Origin: Caldanaerobacter subterraneus
GTDB taxonomy: Bacteria > Bacillota > Thermoanaerobacteria > Thermoanaerobacterales > Thermoanaerobacteraceae
Reading direction: 5' to 3'
Length of the DNA stretch: 64,000 nucleotides
NCBI RefSeq assembly: GCF_004345675.1
Contig: NZ_SLWU01000009.1
Coordinates: 1 to 64,000 of the forward strand
In this document: positions 20,785-29,029 of the stretch, in pieces
Layout: every line of letters begins with the position of its first letter
Position numbering within the stretch: position 1 is the stretch's first letter
Position numbers and translations under genes: made by a program
The notes under the pieces: model-generated
Database searches by the model: none
Seen by the model: only the letters and a program-made list of their open reading frames with translations
Told to the model about the DNA's origin: nothing

Positions 20785-21489
20785 TTAAAGCTTTGATACG
20801 AATTCGTAGAAATCTTTATAACTTCCTCTCTGGGTGGCAACTATCTTTTTTGAATTTCTATTTATCATGTAATCCTCAATCAAATAAGTCTTCATTCCCA
20901 GCTTAAAAGCGATCAAATCCTCCTCAACGTCATTTCCCACCATGTAGCAGTTTTCTGCTTTCTTCCCTATTCTTTCGAGTATCTCCTCATAGTACTGTAT
21001 GTGAGGCTTACAAAAGTGCATGTTTTCATAAGTCGTTATAAAATCAAAGCAATCCTCTTCAAGCCCTGCCCATTTAATCCTCTCTATTATTGCAATTTCT
21101 GGAAAAACTGGATTGGTAGCCAGCACAATTTTGTAACCCTTCTTTTTTAAAATTTCCAGAGATTTTTTCACATATTCATTAGGCATAATATTTTTGCCCA
21201 ATTCCTTGTACTCATTCAAGTAGAACTCTTCAAAAAGCGCTTCTATCTCTTCTTGGGGGTAATTCACCATCTTAAGAAAGGAATCAAAAAAGGCCTCTTT
21301 ATTCGTCTTAGAAGGGTCTAAATTGTTTATCATATCCATGCTAGCCTGATAAATGCTTTTAAAGAGGAAATGCGGGTCAAAGTAGGAAGAAAGCTTCTTA
21401 GTAAGGCTTAAAAAATATTCATCAAGCATCTTATCCGTATCTACAGGAAGAAGAGTGCCATCCAAGTCGAAGAGAAAAGTATCTACCAT
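20785..21489 (-). CDS. HAD-family hydrolase
   Basis: 234 residues. Haloacid-dehalogenase phosphatase with motif I FLFDLDGTLLP (nucleophile Asp8), a helical cap (about 20-90), motif II VLATNP, and motif IV MVGNDVEEDL. The substrate cannot be read from sequence. It starts after the terminator of the upstream ECF gene and probably begins the transcription unit with the MBL hydrolase and comEC. SD weak (AGGTGATAAAAA). Confidence 0.88.
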   Translation of the reverse strand: MVDTFLFDLDGTLLPVDTDKMLDEYFLSLTKKLSSYFDPHFLFKSIYQASMDMINNLDPSKTNKEAFFDSFLKMVNYPQEEIEALFEEFYLNEYKELGKNIMPNEYVKKSLEILKKKGYKIVLATNPVFPEIAIIERIKWAGLEEDCFDFITTYENMHFCKPHIQYYEEILERIGKKAENCYMVGNDVEEDLIAFKLGMKTYLIEDYMINRNSKKIVATQRGSYKDFYEFVSKL

Positions 21490-21541
21490 TTTTTATCACC
21501 TCAAAATTGCTCTTTCCAAACATAATCATATATTTTTGCAC

Positions 21542-21569
21542 AAAAAAAAGCAAGGGCATATACCCTCGC
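21542..21569 (-). terminator. Terminator after the ECF S-component gene
   Basis: Minus strand: GCGAGGG (21569-21563), loop, CCCTTGC (21556-21550), then eight T. One G-T pair in the stem. Confidence 0.9.
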
Positions 21570-21584
21570 TCATGCTCTTAAAAC

Positions 21585-22064
21585 CTATTTTGTTCGCGTT
21601 ACCAGAGGAGTTACCACTTTTATAAGGGTATAACCTATTATTATGCTGGAAAAGCCTTGAATCAAATTGCTCGGCACATCCACTAAAGATGCCTTAAAGC
21701 CGTACATGATTCCTCCAGCAATGTAATACCCCAAAACCATCCACAAAGCTCCTACAAGAAGAGAAAATATTTTTGCATATTCGCTGTGCCCTTTATATAA
21801 AATTCCCACAATGAGTCCTTCTAAACCCTTTATCACTAGCGTCCAGGGAGCCCAGTAAGCGTAACCAGAAAGAAGGTCTGCCAAACTAGAACCTAATCCT
21901 CCTGAAATAAAGCCCATAGCCGGGCCGAAAAGGGCTGATGTCAGAAATATAAAAGAATCTCCTACATTTATATACCCTTTTGTAGCTGGCGTCGGTATCT
22001 GAATCACCATCGTGCCGATTGTTACTAACGCCATCATAAAAGCCCCGTAGACGATCTTTTTCAC
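21585..22064 (-). CDS. ECF transporter S component
   Basis: 159 residues with about five to six hydrophobic helices. The segment GYINVGDSFIFLTSALFGPAMGF followed by GGLGSSLADLLSGY is typical of the S-component (substrate-binding) family of energy-coupling-factor vitamin transporters. It would pair with shared EcfA/A'/T encoded elsewhere. The substrate is unknown: no riboswitch or biosynthetic neighbour is visible. Start GTG with AAAAGG 5 bases upstream. Monocistronic with its own terminator. Confidence 0.82.
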   Translation of the reverse strand: MKKIVYGAFMMALVTIGTMVIQIPTPATKGYINVGDSFIFLTSALFGPAMGFISGGLGSSLADLLSGYAYWAPWTLVIKGLEGLIVGILYKGHSEYAKIFSLLVGALWMVLGYYIAGGIMYGFKASLVDVPSNLIQGFSSIIIGYTLIKVVTPLVTRTK

Positions 22065-22169
22065 ATTGTCCTTTTCTATGTCTCATACCCCCATATAAGT
22101 GTATGCATCATAAGTACATTATATCATACAATTGTAATGATTCAATCATAACAATATAATAACAAAAAG

Positions 22170-22189
22170 AAAAAGCCTCTTAAAAGAGG
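22170..22189 (-). terminator. Terminator after the spo0E-like gene
   Basis: Minus strand: CCTCTT, 2-base loop, AAGAGG, then CTTTTTCTTTTT. The stem is at 22176-22189. Confidence 0.75.
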
Positions 22190-22199
22190 ATACAAAAAT

Positions 22200-22385
22200 T
22201 TATAAATAATTGCCAGCAGCAGAATAGTCATCTTTTTTGCTGATTATATAAGAGACTATCAAAGCGTCTAATTTTCGGCTTATATCAAGAACCTTCTCAT
22301 AATCGATCTCATCTTTCGTGACCAGATTATCCAGTTCTCTCCTTAAATTGCTTATCTGCTTCTCCAATGCTTCGTTATTTTTCAT
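22200..22385 (-). CDS. Spo0E-like Spo0A~P phosphatase
   Basis: 61 residues. Spo0E-family proteins dephosphorylate Spo0A~P and delay sporulation. Two helices are joined by a short turn; the second has the signature SRKLDALIVSYI (family SxxLDxLIxxY). The frame runs up to 22439, but the ATG at 22385 with GAGGGG upstream gives the family length. It follows a 77-residue unknown gene and ends in its own terminator. Confidence 0.9.
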   Translation of the reverse strand: MKNNEALEKQISNLRRELDNLVTKDEIDYEKVLDISRKLDALIVSYIISKKDDYSAAGNYL

Positions 22386-22442
22386 GCCGGCTACCCCTCT
22401 ACATGAATTGGTATATACAATTTTACCATGGTAATACAAAAA

Positions 22443-22676
22443 TTACAAGAGGTTTTGCTGAGAAGTTTGCGCTAATTTATTGACTATTCCTGATAATTTC
22501 TCGTAGATTTCTATTATTTCTCGCCCATACTTCATTTTCCAATCCTCTTCTTCCTCTTTAACCTCCAGTCCCCTGTTAGTAAAAAGCCAATGCAAAGTTT
22601 CATCGCTCTTTATCTTTGCTTTTAGAATCTCCATGTTCATCTTGAGCTCTTCTGAAATTATCCTCTCTCTATCCAT
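22443..22676 (-). CDS. Small acidic helical protein, unknown
   Basis: 77 residues, not recognised. It is charged and predicted helical, with two heptad-like stretches (ISEELKMNMEILKAKIK and GREIIEIYEKLSGIVNKL). There are no Cys or membrane segments. The start has a good SD (GGGGAGATAAGG). The 57-base gap to the spo0E-like start suggests co-transcription, so a sporulation-related role is possible but unproven. Confidence 0.65.
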   Translation of the reverse strand: MDRERIISEELKMNMEILKAKIKSDETLHWLFTNRGLEVKEEEEDWKMKYGREIIEIYEKLSGIVNKLAQTSQQNLL

Positions 22677-22769
22677 CCTTATCTCCCCATCTCTTTTTAG
22701 AATTAGCGTTTTGCGTTATATAATATATTCTATATATGTTATAATTTTCCTGCTACTTTTTAGAATTTT

Positions 22770-23969
22770 TTACATTTTATTTATTTCCTCAATTACAAAC
22801 TTCAGTGCCTTGTCCATTGCCAATTCCAATCGAGATGGGGAACCTCCACCTTGACAAAACTGCGCACTTCCTCCACCTTTCCCATCAAAGGTCCTCAATA
22901 CTTCCTTAAAAAAGCCATTTACTACTATATCTACGTCATAAGACCTTGCTACGACGATATCTGCGACATCCCCTCTTTTATTGCCTAAAATGGCTACAGA
23001 CTTGCTTTCAGCAGTTACAAATTTGCCCAGCATTTTTAAATCTTCCGGGTCTCTTCCCTCGTATAAGCTGTAAACAATGTGAATTCCACCGTACAGTTCA
23101 GATTTTTTAACCAGATTTTCTGCTTCTTCCTTTAATATCTTTTCTTTTAAGAAATTTACCTCTCTTTTTGCTTCCTTGTAATCTTCAAGCAATTTCTGCA
23201 AATGTTCTGCAATACCTTCTTCCTTCTCAGAAAGCACCTGTGTCAAGAAATTTACCAAACTATTCTTTTTCTGATAATCTTCTAATGCTCTAAAACCGCA
23301 AACAAATTCAAGCCTTGCCCCTTTATTTGTCCTTTCCCACTTTTTTATTTTTAGAATTCCAATCTCTCCCGTATTTTTTACATGAGTACCTCCGCAAGGA
23401 GAATAATCAATTCCTTCTATCTCCACTATCCTTATATTTTCCTTCACTTGAGGCTTTTTCCTTAAAGGCAATTTAAAAATAAGCTTTTCATCTGCAAAGT
23501 AGCTTTTCACTGCAAGATTTTTATATATGAGTCCATTAACTTCTTTTTCTACCTCGTGAATTTCTTCTTCAGTAAAGAACTCTTTTGTAACTGTAATATG
23601 AGATGAATTTTCACCTATAGAAAAACTCTCTGTATCTGCGCCATATTTTTTCAGCAAAACAGAAGACAGAAGGTGCTGTCCTGTGTGCTGCTGCATATGG
23701 TCAAATCGCCTGTCCCAATCTATCACACAGTGCACTCTTTCACCTTCTGGGAAATCCTCTACTACGTGGTAAACCTCTCCTTTTTTCTCATAAACCTTTA
23801 TTACACTTTTACTTCCTATCTTCCCAGTGTCAGAAGGCTGCCCGCCGCCCTCTGGATAGAAATAAGTTCTATCTAAAACTACAGTTTTTTCTCCATCTTT
23901 TTCTTCTCTCTTTAAGATGACAGCTTCAAATTCTTTAACATAGCTATCCTCATAAAAAAGCTTATCCAT
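22770..23969 (-). CDS. alaX: Alanyl-tRNA editing protein AlaX (long form, with DHHA1)
   Basis: About 399 residues. A stand-alone homologue of the AlaRS editing domain that removes Ser or Gly from tRNA-Ala. An N-terminal beta-barrel (FEAVIL, YFYPEGGGQPSDTG) precedes the editing core with HMQQHTGQHLLS (HxxxH) and CGGTHV (CxxxH), which bind zinc. The C-terminal DHHA1 domain ends GKGGGSAQFCQGGG. The aminoacylation domain is absent, so this is AlaX-L rather than AlaS. Frame opens at 24026, but the ATG at 23969 has AAAGGGTG upstream and fits the family. Confidence 0.92.
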   Translation of the reverse strand: MDKLFYEDSYVKEFEAVILKREEKDGEKTVVLDRTYFYPEGGGQPSDTGKIGSKSVIKVYEKKGEVYHVVEDFPEGERVHCVIDWDRRFDHMQQHTGQHLLSSVLLKKYGADTESFSIGENSSHITVTKEFFTEEEIHEVEKEVNGLIYKNLAVKSYFADEKLIFKLPLRKKPQVKENIRIVEIEGIDYSPCGGTHVKNTGEIGILKIKKWERTNKGARLEFVCGFRALEDYQKKNSLVNFLTQVLSEKEEGIAEHLQKLLEDYKEAKREVNFLKEKILKEEAENLVKKSELYGGIHIVYSLYEGRDPEDLKMLGKFVTAESKSVAILGNKRGDVADIVVARSYDVDIVVNGFFKEVLRTFDGKGGGSAQFCQGGGSPSRLELAMDKALKFVIEEINKM

Positions 23970-23987
23970 CCTCTTCACCCTTTCGCT

Positions 23988-24028
23988 GTATGAATAAGAT
24001 TGCACAGGATGCGCAATCTTATTCATAC
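23988..24028 (-). repeat. 16-bp perfect inverted repeat at the ilvE 3' end
   Basis: GTATGAATAAGATTGC (23988-24003) pairs perfectly with GCAATCTTATTCATAC (24013-24028), with a 9-base loop. The ilvE stop lies inside the stem. There is no U-run on either strand, so it is not a classical terminator; the alaX SD follows directly. Confidence 0.85.
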
Positions 24029-24894
24029 ACCTTTGTGCCCAAAACTTTTGTAAGCTTTCTAAATTCCTCTATTATTTTCTTGGTTATAGGTCCTGGTTTT
24101 CCATCTCCTATAACTCTGTGGTCCACTTCTACCACAGGAATTGCTTCTGCTGCTGTACCTGTAAGGAAGCATTCATCAGCTGTGTACACATTAAACAGAG
24201 AAAAGTATTTTTCTTCGAAAGGAATGTTAAGCTCTCTGGCTATGTCAATCACTGTAGCTCTCGTAATTCCTCCTAATGCCCCAACGGCTGAAGGTGGAGA
24301 ATACAAAACCCCGTTGGAGATTATAAAAATATTGTCGCCTGTGCACTCTGCCACATAACCCTCTTGATTTAAAATCAAAGCCTCAGGGTATCCAGCTTTT
24401 ACTGCTTCAATCTTAGCTAAGATGTTGTTTAAATAGTTCAAAGACTTTATTTGCGGGTCCAATGACTGTATTGAATTTCTTCTAAAGGAAGACGTTATAA
24501 TTTTAAGACCCGTCTCATACATAGATTCTGGATACAAGGCGATTTTATCTGCAATTATCACGACTGTAGGTTTAGGACATTTATAAGGGTCAAGTCCTAA
24601 ATCCCCTTTTCCTCTTGAGACAACCAACCTTATGTAAGCATCTCTTAAATTATTAATTCTCACTGTTTCCACGACTTTTTCTTTCATCTCTTCCATAGAA
24701 AGAGGAATGTCCAAAAGAAGCACTTTTGCCATACTGTAAAGCCTCTTTAAATGCTCATCCAATTTAAATATGACTCCGTCGTAAACCCTTATCCCCTCAA
24801 AAATTCCGTCCCCATAAAGGTAGCCATGGTCAAAAACTGATACACAAGCTTTTTCGCTGTCCACAAACTCTCCATTTACATATACTAATCCCAT
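24019..24894 (-). CDS. ilvE: Branched-chain amino acid aminotransferase (PLP fold IV)
   Basis: 291 residues. Class IV PLP aminotransferase that interconverts Leu/Ile/Val and their 2-oxo acids with glutamate. Fold-IV markers: VFDHGYLYGDGIFEGIRVYDG split as DHGYLYGDG and GIFEGIR, the PLP lysine in DPQIKSLNYLNN, and ECFLTGTAAEAIPV. D-amino-acid aminotransferase is the alternative, but the EGIR and TAAEAIPV motifs favour IlvE. It has a strong promoter and SD (GGAGG). The stop lies inside a long hairpin before alaX. Confidence 0.93.
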   Translation of the reverse strand: MGLVYVNGEFVDSEKACVSVFDHGYLYGDGIFEGIRVYDGVIFKLDEHLKRLYSMAKVLLLDIPLSMEEMKEKVVETVRINNLRDAYIRLVVSRGKGDLGLDPYKCPKPTVVIIADKIALYPESMYETGLKIITSSFRRNSIQSLDPQIKSLNYLNNILAKIEAVKAGYPEALILNQEGYVAECTGDNIFIISNGVLYSPPSAVGALGGITRATVIDIARELNIPFEEKYFSLFNVYTADECFLTGTAAEAIPVVEVDHRVIGDGKPGPITKKIIEEFRKLTKVLGTKVYE

Positions 24895-24935
24895 ACCTCC
24901 GAGTCCTCCTTTTTCTTTTAAATTAATTTAGCAAA

Positions 24936-24964
24936 ATTTTATCACTTTAAAAGGCTTTAGTCAA
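24936..24964 (-). promoter_or_regulatory. ilvE promoter
   Basis: Minus strand -35 TTGACT (24959-24964), 17-base spacer, -10 TAAAAT (24936-24941). Confidence 0.85.
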
Positions 24965-24972
24965 TGTAAAAT

Positions 24973-24994
24973 AAAAAATCCCCCCATTTGGGGG
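24973..24994 (-). terminator. Ferredoxin gene terminator
   Basis: Minus strand: CCCCC, AAAT loop, GGGGG, then GATTTTTTA. Confidence 0.88.
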
Positions 24995-25003
24995 TATATA
25001 TTT

Positions 25004-25174
25004 TTACTCGGCTTTTATAGCACCAGTAGGGCATACCGCCTCGCAAGCACCGCAGTCAATGCATTTTTCAGGGTCAATCTCGTACTTTCCGTCCCCTTCA
25101 TAAATCGCATCTACCGGACACTCAGCGGCACAAGCGCCACAGCTTATGCATTCTTCAGTTATGTAGTGAGCCAC
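25004..25174 (-). CDS. 2[4Fe-4S] ferredoxin, clostridial type
   Basis: 56 residues. Small electron carrier with two cluster motifs, CISCGACAAECP and CIDCGACEAVCP (each CxxCxxCxxxCP). It would accept electrons from pyruvate:ferredoxin oxidoreductase and feed hydrogenase or other reductases. The start is GTG at 25174 (reads MAHYITEEC) with GGAGGGGAG upstream; the longer frame to 25228 has no support. Monocistronic with a strong terminator. Confidence 0.95.
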   Translation of the reverse strand: MAHYITEECISCGACAAECPVDAIYEGDGKYEIDPEKCIDCGACEAVCPTGAIKAE

Positions 25175-25269
25175 ATTTCTCCCCTCCTTGTATACAGTAT
25201 GTACGTCTACAGCAAAATTATAAATCATTTACACAGAATTGTAAACAATAAAAATAAAAAAGAGGGGTC

Positions 25270-25298
25270 TTGTCAAAATAAAAAACCTATGCTATAAT
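25270..25298 (+). promoter_or_regulatory. tRNA-Gln/tRNA-Glu promoter
   Basis: TTGTCA (25270-25275), 17-base spacer, TATAAT (25293-25298), about 18 bases before the first tRNA. Confidence 0.88.
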
Positions 25299-25315
25299 AA
25301 CATTCGTCAGGGCGC

Positions 25316-25389
25316 TGCCGAATGGTGTAATGGTAGCACAGGTGACTCTGGATCACCTGGTCTAGGTTCGAGTCCTAGTTCGGCAGCCA
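25316..25389 (+). tRNA. tRNA-Gln (anticodon CTG)
   Basis: 74 nt with encoded CCA. Acceptor stem TGCCGAA pairs with TTCGGCA. The anticodon stem GGTGA/TCACC encloses loop CTCTGGA, so the anticodon is CTG. The T arm is CTAGG-TTCGAGT-CCTAG. gltX nearby may supply Glu-tRNA for the transamidation route if no GlnRS is present. Confidence 0.95.
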
Positions 25390-25396
25390 ATTTTTT

Positions 25397-25472
25397 GGCC
25401 CCATCGTCTAGCGGCCTAGGACACCGCCCTCTCACGGCGGAGACAGGGGTTCGAGTCCCCTTGGGGCTACCA
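25397..25472 (+). tRNA. tRNA-Glu (anticodon CTC)
   Basis: 76 nt with CCA. Acceptor GGCCCCA pairs with TGGGGCT (first pair G-U). The anticodon stem CCGCC/GGCGG encloses CTCTCAC, giving anticodon CTC. The T arm is GGGGT-TCGAGT-CCCC. It lies 7 bases after tRNA-Gln in the same transcript. Confidence 0.95.
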
Positions 25473-25474
25473 AG

Positions 25475-25502
25475 CTTGAAAATACTGATATTGCAAGTTT
25501 TT
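25475..25502 (+). terminator. Imperfect terminator after tRNA-Glu
   Basis: CTTG/CAAG and AATA/TATT form a bulged stem (25475-25497) followed by TTTTT. Confidence 0.55.
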
Positions 25503-25552
25503 GGTACCTCCCTTAAATCGCCTGGTACGACGACTCTGATGGGGAGGTGTTT

Positions 25553-26266
25553 TTATATTTGGTACAAGAACCTTATGAGAATTCCTCCCAAAAGTGCAAG
25601 CAACATGCTAAGCATTGTACCAATTAGATAATATTCTGCAAAGTTTTTGTCATCAAGCTCTTTATACCGTGCTATAGATTTTGCAGCTATTACAAAACCT
25701 GCTGCAGCTACTTGACCCATAGCTACTAAAGTCGTCATTAAAATCCTCTCTATTATTCCTATTATCCTTCCTGAAGTGGTAATTTCTGCTCTGGGAATGT
25801 ACACAAGAGGGCTTAAAAGTGCGTATTTTATAAAAATTGCTCCTCCGAACACAACGTAAACATAGACTGTAAGGGTTGAAAATACTTGAAAATAAGGTTG
25901 CAAGTAGGCTCCCCAAAAGAAAGGCCTTAAGAAATCTGCAATTGCCAATCCTATTAAAACTATAGTGAAAATGTGAAAAAACTGGTCTAAGACAAAAGAA
26001 GTTAAACTTTCACTTTTAAACAGCTTGTACTTTCCCCAGTCAATCAAGATGTGGAGCATAGATAGAATCACGAGACAAGGGAAAGCCCTTGCTGTAAAAA
26101 AGGCCATCAGAACTATATTAAGGCTTAAAACGATTAAAAAATGCTCTATAAATCCTTTAAAATTTCCATCTGCTTTTCTTTTCACCATTTTCTCTGTCTG
26201 AAATATGTAGTCGCTCAGCCCGTGAGAAAAAAGCAATAAAATTATTGCAAAAAGTAACACTTTCAC
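25553..26266 (-). CDS. DUF3307 family membrane protein
   Basis: 237 residues with about seven hydrophobic helices. The first part matches DUF3307 (SHGLSDYIFQTEKMVKRK, then a conserved His in HILIDWGKYKL). Function unknown in the family, which commonly sits beside SatD-type genes. The start overlaps the SatD-like stop by 4 bp, so the two are translationally coupled. Convergent with the tRNA unit. Confidence 0.82.
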   Translation of the reverse strand: MKVLLFAIILLLFSHGLSDYIFQTEKMVKRKADGNFKGFIEHFLIVLSLNIVLMAFFTARAFPCLVILSMLHILIDWGKYKLFKSESLTSFVLDQFFHIFTIVLIGLAIADFLRPFFWGAYLQPYFQVFSTLTVYVYVVFGGAIFIKYALLSPLVYIPRAEITTSGRIIGIIERILMTTLVAMGQVAAAGFVIAAKSIARYKELDDKNFAEYYLIGTMLSMLLALLGGILIRFLYQI

Positions 26267-26895
26267 TTGTCTTTTTCCCCCTCCAGGGCAAATTTTAAAA
26301 GTTTTACAATCGCTTTTTCACCCTCTACCACTGCTGGCCATCTGGCTGCATGGCATCTCTTTGAAACGTTTTGCGGCGCTACTTTCAAAATCTCTCCTGC
26401 TTTCTGATATGTCCCATAAATCTCGTAAGCAATCACGGCCTCCCACTGCCCCGCAGTCCATTTTGACTCTAACGCGTCAATAAGTGCAAATAAAGCTGTA
26501 GCAGTACCTTCTACGAAGGGATTCCCCATTTTAACCACAGTCAAAACATTATCACCGCAGGAAGTTAAAGCTTCTCTCGCTCTGTAAAAAGCCTCTCCAT
26601 CCATTTCCCAAGAAGTGCTTTTTACCTCTGTAGAAATCCCACCTATGCCTATGCCAATTCTTAAAATAGCTGGCAGGAAGCTATACCTTAACCTCCTCAC
26701 TGCTTTAGGCAGAAAATCTGCATCAGCCACAAGTCCCTGAATTTCGTCTCCTCTCATAAGTGAAAAAGGCACAGAAAGGCTCTCAGAGCACAAATTATTC
26801 GCTTTATTTACTGCTTCTAAAAAGAATTCTCGCCGCATTCCCTTTTTTAAAAGCTCTCTTGACCTTACTATGTCAGCAGTAATCACAAAGTACAT
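26263..26895 (-). CDS. SatD-family protein
   Basis: 210 residues. It starts MYFVITADIVRSREL, the SatD-family signature, with LMRGDEIQGLV and GIGIGGIST. The C-terminal 60 residues contain a helix-turn-helix-like segment (YQKAGEILKVAPQNVSKR). SatD was named from a Streptococcus acid-tolerance locus; its biochemical role is unknown. SD AAAGGGTG. Coupled to the DUF3307 gene. Confidence 0.8.
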   Translation of the reverse strand: MYFVITADIVRSRELLKKGMRREFFLEAVNKANNLCSESLSVPFSLMRGDEIQGLVADADFLPKAVRRLRYSFLPAILRIGIGIGGISTEVKSTSWEMDGEAFYRAREALTSCGDNVLTVVKMGNPFVEGTATALFALIDALESKWTAGQWEAVIAYEIYGTYQKAGEILKVAPQNVSKRCHAARWPAVVEGEKAIVKLLKFALEGEKDK

Positions 26896-26918
26896 TTTAT
26901 TTCACCCTTTCATGGGTT

Positions 26919-26960
26919 AAAAGGATGATATCACTCCTGTATAGGTGATATCATCCTTTT
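26919..26960 (-). terminator. gltX terminator overlapping its stop codon
   Basis: AAAAGGATGATATCAC (26919-26934) pairs perfectly with GTGATATCATCCTTTT (26945-26960), 16 bp with a 10-base loop. The minus-strand stem includes the gltX stop and ends in TTTT. Confidence 0.88.
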
Positions 26961-28396
26961 ATGTTTTCTTCAATGAATTTTATAGCCCTTTCAATTCGAG
27001 CAACTGTCTTTTCTTTACCCAAAAATTCCATTATATCAAATAGCCCTGGCCCAAAAGTTCTGCCAGAAATAGCTAATCTTGTCGGGTGGAAAAGAGCGCT
27101 ACTGGATATGCCCAACTCTTCAACCAATTTTCTGTAAGCCTCTTCAGCAGTAAATTTATTAAAAGGCTCCAAATTTTTCAGCGTTTCAGCTGCCTTTTTA
27201 AGAATGTCCACTACCCCTTCTTTGGTAAAGTATTTTTGCACGCCCTTTTCCTCGTAGCTCTCTACTTCTTTAAAATAATACGTCATAGCATCTGCTATAT
27301 CCACAAGCGTTTTTTCCCTCTCTCTCACTACACTCACTATCTTTTTTATATACTCGTAATCGTAATTTTCACCTATTAGCCCTTTTTTCTGCAAAAACGG
27401 TATTATAGCTTGTGTCAATTTATCGAGGTCATAGCTTTTAATGTAGTGGCCATTTATCCAGGTAAGCTTTTGAACATCGTAAACCGCTGGATTTTTGGAA
27501 ACCCTCTCTAGAGAAAATTCCCTTATGCTTTTTCTCACGTCAAAAATTTCTTCCCCATCTAGAGGAGCCCATCCCAAAAGAGTGATGTAGTTCACAATCG
27601 CCTCAGGCAGATACCCCTGGTCTCTGAATTCCTGAACAGAGGTAGCCCCATGCCTTTTTGAAAGTTTAGTCCTGTCAGGAGCCAAAACCATGGACACATG
27701 GGCAAATTGGGGCAATGGCACTCCTAACGCTTCGTAGATGAGTATCTGCTTGGGGGTGTTAGAAAGATGCTCTTCCGCCCTTATAATATGGGTAATTCCC
27801 ATCTGGTAGTCATCCACGACTGTAGCGAAATTGTAAGTCGGCATCCCATCTGACTTCATTATTATGAAGTCATCAATTGTAGAATTGTCAAACTCAACAT
27901 CTCCCCTTATTATGTCATGGACGACAGTTTTTCCTTCTCTCGGCGTTTTCAAGCGTATGACGGGCTTTCTACCCTCTTTGAGGTAATTCTCTATCTGTTC
28001 TTTTGTCAAATTCCTGCACTTTCCTGTGTACATAAAAGGCCTGCCTTCTCTTTCCGCCTGCTTTCTCATCTCTTCCAGCTCTTCTTTTGTACAGAAACAA
28101 TAATAGGCTTTCCCCTCTTCAAGCAGTTTATTTGCAAACTTCCTATATTCATCCAATCTCTGGGACTGATATATAGGCCCTTCATCCCAATCAATTCCCA
28201 GCCACTGAAGTCCTTCTAGTATTCCCCTCATAGATTCTTCTGTAGACCTTTCTAAATCTGTGTCATCAACCCTTAAAATAAATTTGCCGCCGTGATGCCT
28301 GGCAAAAAGCCAGTTAAAAAGCGCTGTTCTCGCTCCACCTATGTGCAAACTACCCGTAGGACTTGGCGCAAATCTCACTCTGACTTCGCTCATCAT
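26951..28396 (-). CDS. gltX: Glutamyl-tRNA synthetase
   Basis: 481 residues, class I aminoacyl-tRNA synthetase charging tRNA-Glu. HIGH-like motif in [20 protein letters not shown]-like KLSKRHG, and the all-alpha anticodon-binding domain after residue 320. The C-terminal region is bacterial discriminating/non-discriminating type; specificity cannot be told. Two adjacent ATGs (28396, 28393) follow AAGGTGAG; either may serve. It has a textbook promoter and a strong terminator, and lies near tRNA-Glu. Confidence 0.97.
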   Translation of the reverse strand: MMSEVRVRFAPSPTGSLHIGGARTALFNWLFARHHGGKFILRVDDTDLERSTEESMRGILEGLQWLGIDWDEGPIYQSQRLDEYRKFANKLLEEGKAYYCFCTKEELEEMRKQAEREGRPFMYTGKCRNLTKEQIENYLKEGRKPVIRLKTPREGKTVVHDIIRGDVEFDNSTIDDFIIMKSDGMPTYNFATVVDDYQMGITHIIRAEEHLSNTPKQILIYEALGVPLPQFAHVSMVLAPDRTKLSKRHGATSVQEFRDQGYLPEAIVNYITLLGWAPLDGEEIFDVRKSIREFSLERVSKNPAVYDVQKLTWINGHYIKSYDLDKLTQAIIPFLQKKGLIGENYDYEYIKKIVSVVREREKTLVDIADAMTYYFKEVESYEEKGVQKYFTKEGVVDILKKAAETLKNLEPFNKFTAEEAYRKLVEELGISSSALFHPTRLAISGRTFGPGLFDIMEFLGKEKTVARIERAIKFIEENIKG

Positions 28397-28429
28397 CTCA
28401 CCTTCTTCTATAGGTTTAAACTATTTTTG

Positions 28430-28458
28430 ATTATACTTTAACTGATTTATTTTTTCAA
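28430..28458 (-). promoter_or_regulatory. gltX promoter
   Basis: Minus strand -35 TTGAAA (28453-28458), 17-base spacer, -10 TATAAT (28430-28435). Confidence 0.9.
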
Positions 28459-28474
28459 GAAAATAAAAATGTGG

Positions 28475-28480
28475 TATAAT
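28475..28480 (+). promoter_or_regulatory. -10 element of the pgpA promoter
   Basis: TATAAT at 28475-28480. The -35 region (TTTTCA, 17 bases upstream) is weak and overlaps the divergent gltX -35. Confidence 0.6.
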
Positions 28481-28516
28481 TGGTATATGTAAAATTTTTT
28501 AAAGGAGCTGTTTTTT

Positions 28517-28999
28517 ATGAAGGACATAGCCATAGCCTTATTAAAAGAAAGAGGAGTTAACCTAGAAGATATGGCTGTTTTAGTCTTAGACCTTCAGAAA
28601 AAGTATTACGAAGATTTAACGATTGAAGAGTGCATAGAAAACCTTCATCACGTGCTGGAAAAAAGAGAAGTACAAAACGCAATACTTACAGGAATAGCTC
28701 TGGACAAATTGGCTGAACAAGACCTCTTAGAGGAACCTCTTCTATCCATCCTGAAAAGAGATGAGCCTTTATACGGTATTGATGAAATTCTTGCTTTGGG
28801 CATAACAAATGTGTACGGTTCTATTGGACTCACAAACTTTGGATATTTGGATAAAGTCAAGCCGGGAATAATTGGCAAATTAAATGCAGAAAAAGAAAAA
28901 AGGTGCAACACCTTTATAGACGACTTGGTAGCCGCAATAGTAGCTGCCGCATGCGCCAGAATAGCCCACTCAAGAAAAAGCAGTCTCCCCTCTGACTAA
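28517..28999 (+). CDS. pgpA: Phosphatidylglycerophosphatase A-like protein (YutG type)
   Basis: 160 residues. The PgpA/YutG family dephosphorylates phosphatidylglycerophosphate in phospholipid synthesis. Family features are LDLQKKYY, the YGIDEILALGITNVYGSIG segment, and the acidic DDLVAAIVAAACARI near the C-terminus. It lacks the membrane helices of E. coli PgpA, as in the Bacillus relative. Plus-strand single gene with its own promoter, SD AAAGGAG and terminator. Confidence 0.82.
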   Translation: MKDIAIALLKERGVNLEDMAVLVLDLQKKYYEDLTIEECIENLHHVLEKREVQNAILTGIALDKLAEQDLLEEPLLSILKRDEPLYGIDEILALGITNVYGSIGLTNFGYLDKVKPGIIGKLNAEKEKRCNTFIDDLVAAIVAAACARIAHSRKSSLPSD

Positions 29000-29021
29000 T
29001 CAGAAAGAGGGGAGCTTTTTT
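28985..29021 (+). terminator. pgpA terminator
   Basis: CTCCCCTC (28985-28992) pairs with GAGGGGAG (29007-29014), then C and TTTTTT. Inner TGA/TCA pairing extends the stem across a bulge; the stop codon is inside. Confidence 0.88.
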
Positions 29022-29029
29022 AAGCTTTC

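Noticed and set aside
22065-22199. Riboswitch upstream of the ECF S-component
   Set aside because: No conserved aptamer motif (TPP, FMN, cobalamin, preQ1 or others) recognised in the short AT-rich leader.
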